NCBI GenBank assembly: GCA_002778195.1
Contig: PCDI01000001.1
Coordinates: 4,737,869-4,801,868 of the forward strand
DNA from: Raffaelea ambrosiae
Lineage: Eukaryota; Ascomycota; Sordariomycetes; Ophiostomatales; Ophiostomataceae
DNA: 64,000 nt
Reading direction: 5' to 3'
The notes under the pieces were generated by a model. The model ran no database searches. It was given only the letters and a program-made list of their open reading frames with translations, and had not been told where the DNA came from. This document shows, piece after piece, positions 40,701-52,937 of this stretch. Numbering within the stretch: the first letter of the stretch is position 1; the number at the start of each line of letters is the position of its first letter. The translations under genes were made by a program, and so were the position numbers.

Positions 40701-41428
40701 CGTTCGAGTTCGATCTCGTTCTGGGACTTGGGCATGGGTGCGGGAGGGACTCCGTTGTTATGCGCAGCCCAGTTGGTCACACCGCTCAGCGGCGACTGTG
40801 TTCTAGACGGAGGTCGAGATGGTGCACCGGGGTGCAGAGAGGTGGGGGATACGCCGTGGATAACGGCATTGTCGGGGGCTTCGATGTGGAAGGCAGGCAA
40901 GTTGTCGTATAAGCCCTCTCGGTCTCCGGTAAATTGTGTCTCGTCCCAGGTGTAGGTTGAGTGAAACTGAGCAGGAAATCAGGTCAGTTTTTTTCTCCGG
41001 TATTTGGACAGCAATGAGGTGCAGTGGCGGGAAGGGGGGGCAGAGAAGGAAATGTGAGAACGGTGCGACGCAGTAACTATACCTTGACCGGATCATCGAA
41101 GAAAGCACTGATGACAGCCTGGCGGTCGCAATTCTTTGCCTAAATGCAACGCAACAGTTTCGCAAGTTAGCGACGAGTTTCTTTCTCCTGCAGGGTCCTC
41201 GAGAGGCGTCAAGAGGCAGCTCCTTCGGCGGTCGCCCTGGTTTCATTCTTGGTCCCATCCTTGGTGACATCCCAGCCAGACAGCCTCAAACCATCATCGG
41301 CGCATGCGCGCCTTCGCCCCTTCGCTACTGACCTTGAGTGCTGCGATCACCAGTTCGCGGTTAATCACGGGGTCGAGATTGGCGAACTCGCACACCCCAG
41401 CGATGTCTTCCTCAGTTGGCTCGGGCAT
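37796..41428 (-). CDS. UIM-containing protein with degenerate USP (deubiquitinase) fold
   Basis: Five exons on the minus strand: 41428-41333, 41139-41083, 40966-39340, 39258-39008 and 38944-37796; 1059 residues. The N-terminus (TEEDIAGVCEFANLDPVINR, then RQAVISAFFDDP) resembles a UBA-like helix bundle. Tandem UIM-like helices lie at about 134-157 (IELERALENQE, DLERALAESAA), and another at about 797-810 (YDEEMDRAIAASYGD). Between them is a USP-like domain: GGAHYYLNGMLTVLHAIPG (231-249) aligns with the USP Cys box GNTCYLN but has Tyr235 in place of Cys, and YRLRGVIVSSN (about 628-638) aligns with the His box strand without His. This layout resembles USP25/USP28 and fungal 'ubiquitin interaction motif' proteins. 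A ubiquitin-binding scaffold without peptidase activity is inferred. The C-terminus is Ser/Gly-rich (GSG repeats). Confidence 0.78.
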
Positions 41429-43072
41429 GCTAGCTCGGGTCGCTAAGGTGCTAGGCCAGGAGCATATGTGCAGACACGGTCATGTAGAGAAGGAGTTCGA
41501 GGGACAGAGAGAAAGCGCCACGCAGGGAATGGCTGCGAGTCGATGGAGGCGTTGGCGGAACAGATGAGAGTGGATGGTCGTGAAGTGTGTTCGTCGAGTA
41601 ATGATATCGCCGGCAGAGAAAGGGAGCTCTGGTGGTTTCAGACGCGGAGTGCGGTTCGGAGACAAAGCGTGGCAAAAGGTGCTGGCTGTTTGGCGTACGC
41701 GGCTCGAGTCAGACACAGCTGTATTGTCCTTCCCGTGACTGCTCGTGGTGGTTCGCAGGCGAGAGAGGCTTGTTCTTGTGCTGTCGTCAGCGTTTGTCGA
41801 CTTTCGTCAGCAGAGGGAGGGGGGGCAAAACACAAAAGCCAAACGCAAAAGCGCAAAAAGGCTGATAGCTCCGAAAAGAGAACGAGGAGACGTACAGAGT
41901 ACAAGGGCCGCACACGGGACCCTCAAAACCACGCTAAAGTGCGGCAGCCCGTTGGTTGGCCTCTTTGCAGGGTCGCCCGGTTCAAAACACACGCAGCAGC
42001 TCCCAGGTAAAATGCTCGTGGACAGGTCGAAACTGAGGAGAGATGCTGGAGAGAATGGTTGCTCGCTGGTATGGCCCAGGAGAGAAGACAGTGCAGACAA
42101 ATTAGGTTGGAACTGGCGATACTATTGCGCTGGTAACCTGCTGTTTTTGCCAACTTCTGTGTTTGTTGCTTAGTGAAGAGATTGATTGAGCAGAGGTGAA
42201 AAGAGCGTTTGCTGCGTTTTGGCGCCGAAGTTCCAGACCAGGAAGGGGCATGTTCGATTATGACGGGGGGTCGACCACCTCGTCTCATTTGGCTCACATG
42301 GGTGGTGCCTTCCCGTTCAGTGGAGGGCAGAGAGGTGCGGGTAGCCTTGCAGCAGCCAGTGTCACCTGGTGCACGCGGCGGGCACACAACACACTGGCTA
42401 GGGGCGACGCTTATTCTATTTTACTCGTATTACAGCGGTCAGGCTTGGGGCAGAGCGCTCTGTGCGCACGGGCAGTTTTGGGGAGTGGATCTGTGACGAA
42501 CAGTGATGCCAGACAGCCCGAAGGCTATGTGTCGGCGTTAGCAGGCAGCTACGGAGGCATTCTTCCCCTTGCGAAACTTGCCAGCTAACTACGTCATAGC
42601 ACAGGCCGCAAGTCTCGCAAGACTCGAAAACACAACACAGAAACGGTCGTTACGTGATAGCAGTTGGATCTGATCATGGTCTATCTCTGGAATACACAAA
42701 ATAGGAACACAAGACACAAAACACTAAGCAGGCAACTATAAACAACACACAGATGGGTGCGCACCGTCCAAGTCTATCTCCGGGTCTGTCAAATAAAAAA
42801 TACACCAAGGGGGGATATGGCAAGAATATGATGCCATCGCTAGACGCAGGAGATATTCTCCCCTGGTCAGGCATAAAAACAGACCAGGTAACGCCTTAGA
42901 AAGCCAAACAAAAGCAATCTCCCAAACGCTATGCAAACTGAGGAACAGACTAATCAACGCCGGGTGAAGACAAAAGAACTGTGTTAAGGAAACGAAGAAG
43001 CAGTCCTGGCCAGGAGTTTCAGCCAATAGCGTTGGTCATGACAGTCTGGGGCGAGGCAGAGAGAAACGGGTC
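41429..43072. promoter_or_regulatory. Upstream region of the UIM protein gene / CDC34 3' region
   Basis: 1.6 kb between two minus-strand genes. ORFs on both strands (for example 41468-42010) overlap and have no family features. I see no gene; it should hold the UIM gene promoter. Confidence 0.4.
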
Positions 43073-43920
43073 TCACGGCTCCACGTCGTCGCTGTCATCC
43101 TCGGCCTCAAAGTCTTCTTCCTCATCCGAGTCACTGCCAAAGTCCAGCTCCTCCTCGTCGCTCTCAACCCAGAAGGCGTCGTCGTTATCGTTTTTGGCCG
43201 GTGGGGCTTCTTCAAAAGACGTCGGCATCACAAATCCATCCGGGATGTCTCTCTTGGACCGGGCCACGGCGTTGCGGGCGCGGTCATTGTACTGTATGCG
43301 GTTGTCGCGGTACATGACGCTGGCGTCAACATTCGCGGGCGAATTGATCTCCGGGTTGTCGAGCAGTAGCAGGACCGACAGGAGAACAGACTCGACGCCC
43401 TGCAGCGGAGACCAGCGCTCCCCCGCCTGCTCGCCAGACATGATATCTTCGCCGGGAGAGTGCAGGATGGAGATGCAGAGTTGGCCGTCCGGGTACACGT
43501 TCGGGTGGTAGATGGGTGGGGTGAATCGGAACTGCGGCGGCTTGAACGGGTACTCTTGGGTAAACCGCATCTCGGCCTGGTATTGGTGATGTTATCGTCA
43601 GCAACTCGTGATCATGCCACTCTGCATGCTCGACCTTATCTGGCCCTGGATGTGGGTCGTTTAGAGCCGTCTTGTGCACTCACTTTGAAGTAACCGCCGT
43701 GGAAGTTGCTGTCTGGGTTGATGACCATCAGGCTGACATACCACCTGAAGAGATCGTCGGCCTGCTCAGAGCATCGTTTGTTAGAAAGGAAATAACTGTC
43801 TTGGCGTACGCCCCGCGGCGCATTTTGCCGGGCAGGTTCTCAACGCACCTCTATGTTGACCCATTTCTCTTTCTGCAGGGCCTGCAGCTCAGACATCAAC
43901 CGCTGCTTTGCTCCGCTCAT
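43073..43920 (-). CDS. CDC34: Ubiquitin-conjugating enzyme E2, Cdc34/Ubc3 type
   Basis: Three exons on the minus strand: 43920-43849, 43761-43684 and 43576-43073; 217 residues. The UBC fold starts MSGAKQRLMSELQALQKEKW and includes HPNVYPDGQLCISIL with active Cys84. An insertion after it, HSPGEDIMSGEQAGERWSPL, is the acidic loop typical of Cdc34/Ubc7 enzymes, and the acidic tail (SDEEELDFGSDSDEEEDFEA) points to Cdc34 rather than Ubc7. Cdc34 works with SCF (cullin-RING) ligases to build Lys48 ubiquitin chains on cell-cycle regulators; the acidic tail binds the cullin. All conserved residues are present. It lies in tandem behind the UIM gene. Confidence 0.93.
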
Positions 43921-45586
43921 AGTTGCGGCTGTGTGACAAAAGCGAAAGTAGGAAGAGAGCGTATGGTAGAAGTTGCTGGTGAATAGAGAGCGAAAGCGAG
44001 AGAGTCCAAATGTCGGTTGTGTTTTGGTTCGTAGAGGTGCGCGGGCGATCTGTGTCGAGCCGACAGTCGGTGTGTGGAGATTGTGTGGCCTAACTAAGTA
44101 GAACCAACAGTGTGTTGGGCACGTATCTTACGAACGAAAGTGGCTCTATTTCCGTGCACCAAGAAAAAAAGGAAACAATCAAAACGATAAGGAAAAAAGA
44201 AAAGAGAAATGCAGGCAGAAACGCAAGACGAACATGCAGAAGAGAGAGACAGAGAGAGAGAGAGAAAAGAAACGTGTCGATGTTAGGATTTATGGCGTCA
44301 TGTCGGTTTGGCCTAGAAGCGCCAAAAGAGAAAGGGTGCCTGGCCTTTTTAATGCGGCGGCGGAAAGGTGTGGAAGGCGGTCGAGGAGGGGCTGACACAC
44401 GAGACAAGGAGGCGCCGCAGTTGTAAGCCGTGGGCGGTTACCTTATTTAGTGGCGGGTTTTTTGGGGCAAGGGCGAAAGAGTTTCGTTGCGCGTGCCAAA
44501 GCTCCATTGACTCCAAAAATACCGGTTGGCCCAAAACACCGACATAGAGAGCCCAGGTATACGGAAGGTATTTTTGGGTAGTCTCTCCCTTCGTTTTCGC
44601 ATATGAAATCGGAATCGGATCTGAATCTGAAGGATTTTCATTTTGCTTTTTTTTTTTTTTTTCACTGTCTCCTTTCTATCCCTTTTTGAAATTTTCCTCG
44701 CGTTCTTTTTTTTCTCTTCCTTTTTTTTGTCTTTCTTATTTCAAGGCTGTCTTCCCTAAACTTCTCTATCGTTCTTCAGGTCTCGTTCAGCTCTGCACGG
44801 ACTAACCGAACCTGGCGAATCTGATACGAATGTGAAATGAAGCAATTCCATGTCATCTCTAGTAGGCATAGCACGTACCACGATCGATGACGTCTGAAAA
44901 TATGAGTAGACAAGGCTCCAGTCGTACTTTCCAGAACAGGCAGGTTGCGTGCTCTTTCCGTTATAAGGCGGTCACGATGGTAATATCAAGTGAATAGGTA
45001 ATTGGGGGGAAAAAAAAGATGAAATTATGAATTGTAATCACATGTGCACTTGGCTGGTGTCCTGACATTCACTGTGCGGAAGAAGAGCTTGTGCTTGTCT
45101 CAACAACCCCCAGACTGGCTTCTCTGCGACTTCCTGTGTGGCTGCAGGCAGTGTGGCTGCAGTGTAAATGGGGAGACTCGGGAGGGATAACAGAAACATG
45201 GCAATGTTACAGGGAGATGGGTGGTATTTGCTGACGATTGCCACAAATGGTCAGAATCGCATATTTTGATTTCTTACAGATAGACATAGTTCGACAACAA
45301 CCCAGGCCCAAATCTGGTGATCGCATTCGGCTGGACCTTCCAACTCATATCGCTAGTGACAGTCGTTACATCATTAAGTCTCCAGACCTGGCGTCCATCG
45401 TTTTACATAGTTAATCGGGGCGACTGAGCCGGCCAAAAAAAAGTGGCAACCCCGCCAAAAATAAAAGTATTTATCAACGGCGTTCTCTCCGCGCCAGTTC
45501 GACGTTGGTCATTGCTGATTCTTCAACAACTTTGCTTGCTTCTTTCCTTCCTCTTAACTCAACAGCAAGCAACTACAACAACAAAC
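43921..45586. promoter_or_regulatory. Divergent region, CDC34 / MAT2B-like gene
   Basis: 1.67 kb without a supported gene. It contains a GA-repeat (44241-44268) and T-rich tracts at 44647-44735. Small ORFs (up to about 105 codons) are translations of these tracts. Confidence 0.4.
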
Positions 45587-46730
45587 ATGGCCGGCAAACG
45601 CGCTCTCGTTACCGGGGCTTCTGGTCTCCTGGGCCGGTCCGTGGTTAAGGCCTTTGCTGACGGCGGCTGGGACGTCAAGGGCACGGCGTTTTCGCGTGCC
45701 GACGGCAAGACCCTGCTTAAGGTCAACCTGGAGAATGCCCCCGAGATTGAGAAGGCCCTGGACGAGGTGAAGTGAGTGCTATTAGAATGCTCTCTTGGGC
45801 GTGTTACTTCTGGAGAAACACCTGCTTACAGCTTTCAGGCCGGACGTCGTCGTTCATTGTAAGCGTCACGCGCGAGGTATTTGTTGTTCGTTTATGTGTA
45901 ACTTCTGACACTACGTAGGCGCCGCAAACCGGTTCCCTGACAAGGTCGACAAGGACCCCGAGGGCACCCGGCGGCTCAACATTGAGGCATCCCGGGCGCT
46001 GGCCGAGCTTTGCGCGGCCCGTGACGCCGTGCTCATCTACATTTCTACCGACTACGTCTTCCCAGGCAAGGCTGGCGAGGCGCCGTATGCAGCCACGGCC
46101 ACACCGGCGCCGCCCAACCTGTACGGCGAGACCAAGCTCGACGGCGAGAAGGCTGTCCTGGGTGTGTACGACAAGGCCCAGACCAAGGGCCGTGCCGTGG
46201 TGCTGCGCGTGCCCGTGCTGTACGGCCCGGCAGACAAGAACGCTGACAGCGCGGTCAACATCCTGGTGGACATTGTGAACAAGGTGCAGACACCGGGAGT
46301 GACGGTCAAGATGGACGACTGGTCGATTCGGTACCCGACCAACACGGAGGATGTTGGGAGGGTGTGCAAGGGTGAGTCTTGACCTCTGGACGGCTTGAGA
46401 GCCATTCTCCCAAAATGTTCGCTAACACTCCCAGACATTGGCACAATGTACCGCGAGGCCGACGCGACGACGAAGCTCCCGCCCGTCGTCCAGTTCTCCA
46501 GCGAGGATAGATACACCAAGTACGAAATCTGCAAAGTGTTTGCCGAGATCCTGGGCGTGCCGCTCACCGGCATGGAGGCGGACCCGCTGGGCGGCAACGT
46601 GCCGGGTGCCGTGCAGCGGCCGTACGACTGCCATCTGAGCACGCAGGCGCTCAAGGACCTGGGGATCAGTGTGTACACACAAGACTTTGTGGGTTGGTGG
46701 CGGCGGGAGCTGAAGGCATTCCGCCATTAG
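45587..46730 (+). CDS. MAT2B / RmlD-type NAD(P)-binding protein
   Basis: Four exons: 45587-45771, 45839-45858, 45919-46371 and 46435-46730; 317 residues. An N-terminal Rossmann motif (VTGASGLLG, residues 8-16) opens an extended SDR fold. PDVVVHCAANRFPDKVDKDP, IYISTDYVFPG, NLYGETKLDGE and VLRVPVLYGP are the signature of the RmlD/MAT2B group (dTDP-4-dehydrorhamnose reductase-like). MAT2B is the regulatory beta subunit of methionine adenosyltransferase; fungal members are usually annotated as such or as NAD-dependent epimerases. The YxxxK pair is present (YGETK), so reductase activity cannot be excluded. Exon 2 is only 20 nt and supplies PDVVVH. Confidence 0.9.
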
Positions 46731-48994
46731 GGAGCGAATGAAAGGGTAGAAGCGAGGAAGAAAGAGATAGGCATCACGCATGAATATAACTGTGTAAGTA
46801 GGAAGTATAGAAGAATAAAAAAATCTGCAATAATAAACAACTGCACATACAGAATTTGCATGACTCCCGCGCGGTCACGACGCGTTCAGCAGGCAAATAA
46901 TACGACCTATTACCGACCGACGTGAGTTAACGTTTGGCTAAGGCGACTAATTGCAAACGGCGCCGGGATATTTCTTTTTTTCAGCAGCACAAAAGAACCT
47001 GAATTGTGGGCAAAGATGATACATTTCTCCAAAACAGAAGGAAAAGAATAAAATGGAAGAGGTATGGGGGTTGTTTCTTTTTGTGGTGTGTGCGCTTTGG
47101 TCTCCTCTGGTGTTTGCACTGCCCCGAGTGGAACGGGTCGGAGACCCTGCAAATAAAACATGGCGCGCATTTTTCGAGTTCCCGCACCCACAAACAGCCT
47201 TGCGTTAAGCCCAATCAGGCGCGCCGTTCTCCGAAGTTTATTTTTTTCGAAGGGGCGAGGAGGCAACCAAGATCTGGGGGATTTGGGGTTCGGGTGTGTT
47301 TGGGGAGTAAGGGGGGGGTGTTTTTTGTACATCATGCTACATATACTCGTGGTGATAAGGATGCTCAAGTGCAGGTAAGTGCAGGTAAGCGCAGCTACTA
47401 CTAAATGAAGCAATGTCCAGTCCAGAGACCCTAACTATTAATACGCAACAGATCTCCCCATGGACACCGAAGTTCTCATCTAACAGAAACGGCGGAGAAC
47501 AAGCCCGCCCGAGCAGAAATAATAGTAGACCCAACACTGGACCGACCGAGGGACGTGGATGTCTGGCCCGCGCGAACGTGGCACTTCCAAGTGGACAACG
47601 GGCCAACGGCCTATCCCTGCAGCACAGCTGTCATGGACCTCCTTTCCGGCAGCAAGGAGTAGTAAGTGCGAGCATTCACTAGCTCGAGTACGAGGTGGGT
47701 GGGTGGTCGAGCCAAGGCAGGAATGACTCAGTTTGGTGTGCTGTCTCTTGCATGCGAAATATCAGGATTCAACAAGAATAGAAAAGCAATGAGAGGGAAA
47801 GAAAGTAGAAAAAACAGCAACATAAGAGGACTCGAAAAATACGACTGGACGAAGACTCGAAACAATAAGACAAAAACCGGCACGCCTTGCCAAGTAGCGT
47901 GCTCCATTATATGGAGCTTGGCCAGCCGCACTAGACTTTGGCGTTTGACAAGGCAAAAACAATAGAGAAGAAGAAAAATAAAGAGAAGACGAAGCTGAGA
48001 AGAAAGCTGTCAGCCAAACAGATCGAAACAGAGTTGCAAAGGTAGAATAGAGGATGTGCCATGCTGGGCTGGGCTTCCTGCCTTCCCGCCTTTAAGGCTT
48101 CCTGCGCGTAATTTCTTTGTCCAGTCGCCTACATAGTATGTCAGACGCGCCTTCCTGAGCTGGCGCTCTCTGATTTCATTCGGTCGCACCTGCCCATCCC
48201 GTCTGGTGCCTCCTTCCCCTTCATTTTATCCTTGCTGTTTTAGTGTCCCTTCTTTCTCATGCGCACAAAAAGCAAGTAAGAGTGTATTATTATTGGCCTG
48301 CCAACTTTTTGTCGCCCTTTGTGGACTACTTCCTGTCGTCATTTTTTTTGTTTGTCTCGTCGGCCTCCTCGTCCCCCTCTCCCTTGCCAACCTCGTTTCT
48401 CCTACACCTAATAGCTAGGCCCCTTTCCCGGCTCGCGTCTTTTCCCTTCCTTTGCCATTGTTCTCCTTTGTCTCCCTGTCCATCCATCCTCCCGGCATCA
48501 TTCCACTCGAGCAGACGGCCACAGACCAGGATGGATACGTATCTCACGATATTTAGCTCCCCTTTTTATTGACGCTTCGAGGACGCGCTCCCCCTCTCGT
48601 CTCACCCCCAAACCCCGTCGCAATTCTGCGCGCGCGTTCTGAGACCACCCCCTAGCCAGCCCCCGGTTACACTCTCTTCGCCTCTGGCGTCATCGCCAAC
48701 AGGGTGTTATTGCCCGTAGGCTTGGGGTAGCACCCCTGCACCACAAACGCGACTGGCGTCTGTGTCTTGCGGCTTTGAGTAGGACAATAGTTGCCATCTG
48801 CTTCCCACCCCCTCTTTGTTTCCGACTGTCTTGTTTCGAGGACCGGTCCTTTCGATCGGGTCGTCGCATTCTTCAACAGCATCGCCTCTCCGCCACCGTT
48901 TCTGTCTGTCTTTTTTTTTCTTGTTTCTCCTTCCGCTCCTTTCCCCTTTCCTCCTCTTCCTCTCCCCCCCCCCTTCCTCTCCCTCTCATCCACT
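46731..48994. promoter_or_regulatory. Intergenic region upstream of the RA-PH gene
   Basis: 2.26 kb between tandem plus-strand genes. The last 400 bp are CT-rich leader sequence. ORFs here (such as 46910-47413 on the minus strand) lack coding bias and families; no gene is supported. Confidence 0.4.
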
Positions 48995-51900
48995 ATGCCT
49001 TCGGCCACAGAACCATCAACGTTCCGGAGGCTGTCGCGGTATCGCAGCATCCGCGGCAAGAACGTGCCTGAGTCGCGGCGTTTTGTCGAGCCAGAACCCA
49101 GCCAGAGCAGCGATAGCATTGCCGCAAACGGAAACAACGGTGCAACCGCCACATATAACAATGCGAGCAACACAGCGGAAGCTAACAGCGGGGCGCACCG
49201 CCGCGCGCGTTCTGTCCCACTGACAGCAGAGCCCCCCGATGAAGATGCGCCACCACCCGTACCTGCACTGCCCTCGGGAATGCACGATGGCAGCCGCATC
49301 GATGCGACAGAGAACAGGCGCCCGGCAACAGCAGCTGTGTCTTCAAGGCGTGTCCGGTCTGCTTCCCGGTCCGGTACTGGGGCGGCGGAGTCCGCTGCGG
49401 CAGCAGTAACGGGGGCATCAGCTGATGCGCGGCGCATTGAAGCCAGGGCTGCTTCGGTACCGCAGCAGCAGCAGCAATGGGCCGGCGCCTCAGCAGACGC
49501 AACACCACCCGTTCCTGCACTACCACTGGGCCAAGACGGAGGCCGAGTGGTGTCCGCAGGAGAAGCGACAACCCAGAACGACCACTCTATCACGACTGGC
49601 AGGAAGAGCTTGCGACGCGCAACCGAGGTGGAACAACTGCTGGCCGAGCAGAAGAGGAAGGATCTCGAGCGTTTGCAGCAGCAGCTCGCGAACCACCAGC
49701 CGACCCCACCGCCGCCAAAGAGCCCCGTTCACGGCAGGTTTGCCTTTTGGCGCCGCGGCCACCATTCAAACACGATGCCCTCTCTTCCAACCACGCCCAA
49801 GCCAGTGCAGTCGTCGGCACATGCACTGCCAGCAGCGTTGGCACCGCCGACAACAGTGACTACCGTGACTGCTGGCCCACCACCAAGGACGGCAACCGCC
49901 TCTACAACTGCCGCAACAACGACTACCAGAACTGCTGGCACACTAGGAACGTCGCGCACAGCAACCACCACGGTCAACTCTCCCTCCACCAGCATGCGGC
50001 CGACCACATCGCATGGCGCCTCCGCCAAGTCGCCAGGATCAAACAGCCGTATTGATGCCCCGCCGATTCCGGTTGCTGTTGCCGCTGCTGAGCCGAAACC
50101 TGCAGCTCGCTTGGCTGATGCTCCCTCTTCCGCCCCTGATGGGTCGACACGGGTAAGTTATACGAGATTGGTTAGTGGCCAGCCGCGGCTGCTCCCTGAG
50201 CTAACGTCCCTCCTAGCATCTTTTGCTGCGCTTCCGGCAACAGGCTGCCAAAGTCACGGTGCACCACAACACTACAGTTAACGACATCCTATTGCTATGT
50301 CCAGACATATTTTCCCCCAACTCTGTAGAGCCGGCCACTAGCGCCCTGCTGGAGGGCTATATGCGTCTTGGCCTGGAGCGGCGGCTGCGCCGATACGAGC
50401 GCATCCGAGACATAATGAACTCCTGGGACAGCGATGCGGCCAACTACCTGGTTGTCGTGACTACCGATAGTGTTGCTGATGCTGCGGCGGCTGCTACTGC
50501 CGCCGCCGCCGCTGTCGCGCGCGAAAAGGAGAGGCGCTTTCACAAGCATGTCCGCCCAAGTGGCAGCAGCATTGCCGCCGACATTGGCCGCTGCGGACAC
50601 GGTGCCGACCTGGATGTCTCCGCCGTGCCGCGCAGCAAGTCGACAGCTCCGGGTGGCTTATCCTTCTCACACGTGTACCACTCGAACAAGCCGGGCAGCT
50701 GGACCAAGCGCTACATCTCTCTGGTGGGCGAGTCTGGCCGTGTTGTCTCGTCCAAGCGACCCGACACGGATGCTCTGGCATCCCTTATAAAGGCCGAGGG
50801 CAAAATCGACGACGGCGCTGGCGGCAGCAGCAGCAATTTCTTCAGCAACCACAGCGACTTTCAGAGCTTGTGCCATTTGTCCGACTACGATATTTACACG
50901 CCTACCGAAACCCAGATGCGCAAGATTTTGCGGCCGCCCAAGCGCTACTGCTTCGCCATCAAGAGCCAGCAGCGTACTACCGTCTTCCTCAACACGGAGA
51001 AATTCGTACACTTCTTCTGCACCGACCATATCGAGCTGGCCCGCGCTTTCTACGATCGCGTCTTCGCCTGGCGGAGCTGGTATCTCGTCAACAAGAAGCT
51101 CGCTCTGCATTCCCCGAACAACTCATCCAGCAGTCCTAAGAAGGGGCAAATGCCTCCCAAGCCGCTGATCCCGATGATCCAGGAGCCTTCTGGCTTCCAG
51201 CCACCGGTTCCACCTTCATCTTCTGGCGCACTCAAGTCGCAGAGTCTGCAGCGGTCGGCCAGCCGCCGCTCGACAAACAACCGTGCACCGGTTGTTGCCA
51301 ACAGAAACAGTGGCTCAAGCGACTCATCGCTGGGCGACAACATGTTTGCGAACCTCGACACTCCTGTAGCGCCGCTAGTCCAGCCTGCAAAGCAGACAAG
51401 GCCACGCACAGCAGCTGCAACACTACAACATCAAAGAGCACCTCCGAAGCCACTCATAAACATCAATGACAACGAGGCGTTCGATGCCAACGGGCTCCTG
51501 GGGAACTCATACGAAGACCGCAAGCGAGCCGAGATGGTGCGCCAGCGTGATGTGAACAATCACAGGTCCTCCCCGATGTTGTCGCGCGATGGTGCATTCA
51601 CCGACAGGCCCACACTGTTAAACGGAGGCATGCCGAGCAGCAGCAGTCCTCTAAATGGACCGACCATTTCGCGCAGCCGGAGCCAGCGTCACCCGAGAGA
51701 CGCAGCCAACATGGAGCAGTCCGAGCCGCAGTCCTGGTTCCCATCGGCATCTGAACACTCCGCACGGCAGCGGGCGCCGCGCGAGCGGGAGTCGTCTTCA
51801 TCCCGTCCAAGCTCGTCGTCTGGTCCATCCCCGGCCTTCTCGCAACAAGGGTTGTTGCCACAGCACCATCGTGATACGTCGGCCTCCTTGGAGCGCAGTC

Positions 51901-52415
51901 GTTCAGTGCGTCACGATGCTTCTTTAGACCGCAGCCGGTCTGTTCGCCGGAATAACAACACCAACGTCAACGGAGGTCCGCCTGTTTCACTGAATATGCC
52001 GCAGCCTCTGATTGACTTGACGCCCAAGTTCCAGGAGGCACCGCAATGGTCAAAAGAAGGCCGAGGGCACGGCGTGCGCGTCGCACCTGGAACAACACAC
52101 TTGGTGGATCTTGCCACGGACCGCAGCACAAGTCACCACCGGCTCAACAGCAGTGGCAACAATTTTGAAGTGGCACCGTCGCGCAACGCAGTTTTCCGTC
52201 GTGATGATGCTCCTTTGGGGGCTCCAATGCGACGGCCAGTTACGTCGTCGAGTGGTCGTTCGGTAACAATGACATCTGCCTCCGCATCTGCTGCGGCCAG
52301 TTTCGCACGAAGCAGCAGTCAGCGGTACAACCAAGGCTACCAATCGCGTGCGGGTGATCTAGAAACGATGCCGTCTCGACTTCCCCCATCAACAGCGATG
52401 ACAAGGCATGGGTAA
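48995..52415 (+). CDS. RA-like and PH domain signalling protein
   Basis: Two exons, 48995-50152 and 50217-52415, encode 1118 residues. The first ATG of the open frame is at 48995 (MPSATEPSTFRRLSRYRSIR). The first ~385 residues are disordered: Pro/Thr/Ala-rich with PPPVPALP and TPPPPKSP stretches and a short Gln/Glu-rich helix (EVEQLLAEQKRKDLERLQQQ). After the intron comes a ubiquitin-fold RA-like region (KVTVHHNTTVNDILLLCPDI ... YERIRDIMNSWDSDAANYLV), then a PH domain (HVYHSNKPGSWTKRYISLVG ... RYCFAIKSQQRTTVFLNTEK ... FYDRVFAWRSWYLVNKK). The rest (about 730 on) is Ser/Arg-rich and disordered. The RA-PH tandem recalls Grb7/RIAM-type adaptors and yeast YHR131C/YNL144C. Membrane-linked small-GTPase signalling is inferred. 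Confidence 0.78.
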
Positions 52416-52937
52416 CCACGGCCAGGCCAAGTTGTGGATGCGAGTTTAGGATGTTGTCATGAGATAAAGAGAAAACCGGATTGCGCGTGACATCCAAATC
52501 TAGGAAGCAGTATACTTATGAGAGACGACATGGCGTTCAAGTTTGGGAGGGGGGGCTTTATTTTTGATTTGGTTTTAACTATATCTGACTTTTTTGGTTA
52601 CTGTTCTATTGCATATCATCAGCGACTAGCGACACACAACAATAGTGGTCAGGAAGACCTGGGACCAAACTTGAGATCGTTTTATGCCAGTGGTATATCT
52701 TGCTTACTTTGTTTTGATTTTAATTTTGATATTAGTTTTGATTTTGATATTGATATTGATTTTGATCTTGATCTTGGTCTCGATCTTTAAATCTTGCGCT
52801 GTCGTCTTCTATCTGATTGGGAAATTGGGAAAGGAAGCCAGCATCCATCATTAAACCACAGTTGCATAAGCTGTTGTACTTGTTTTTTTGATTATCCTGC
52901 ATAATCCTTTCGTGCGCAGCCTGTATACATCGCACAT
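52416..52937. other. Convergent 3' region, RA-PH / ERG20
   Basis: 522 bp between two stops, containing a TTTTGA-type repeat (52712-52788). No ORF of interest. Confidence 0.5.
52712..52788. repeat. Degenerate (TTTTGAT)n repeat
   Basis: Imperfect tandem units TTTTGAT, ATTGAT and CTTGAT over about 77 bp between converging genes. On the minus strand it reads ATCAAAA units, rich in A. Confidence 0.8.
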
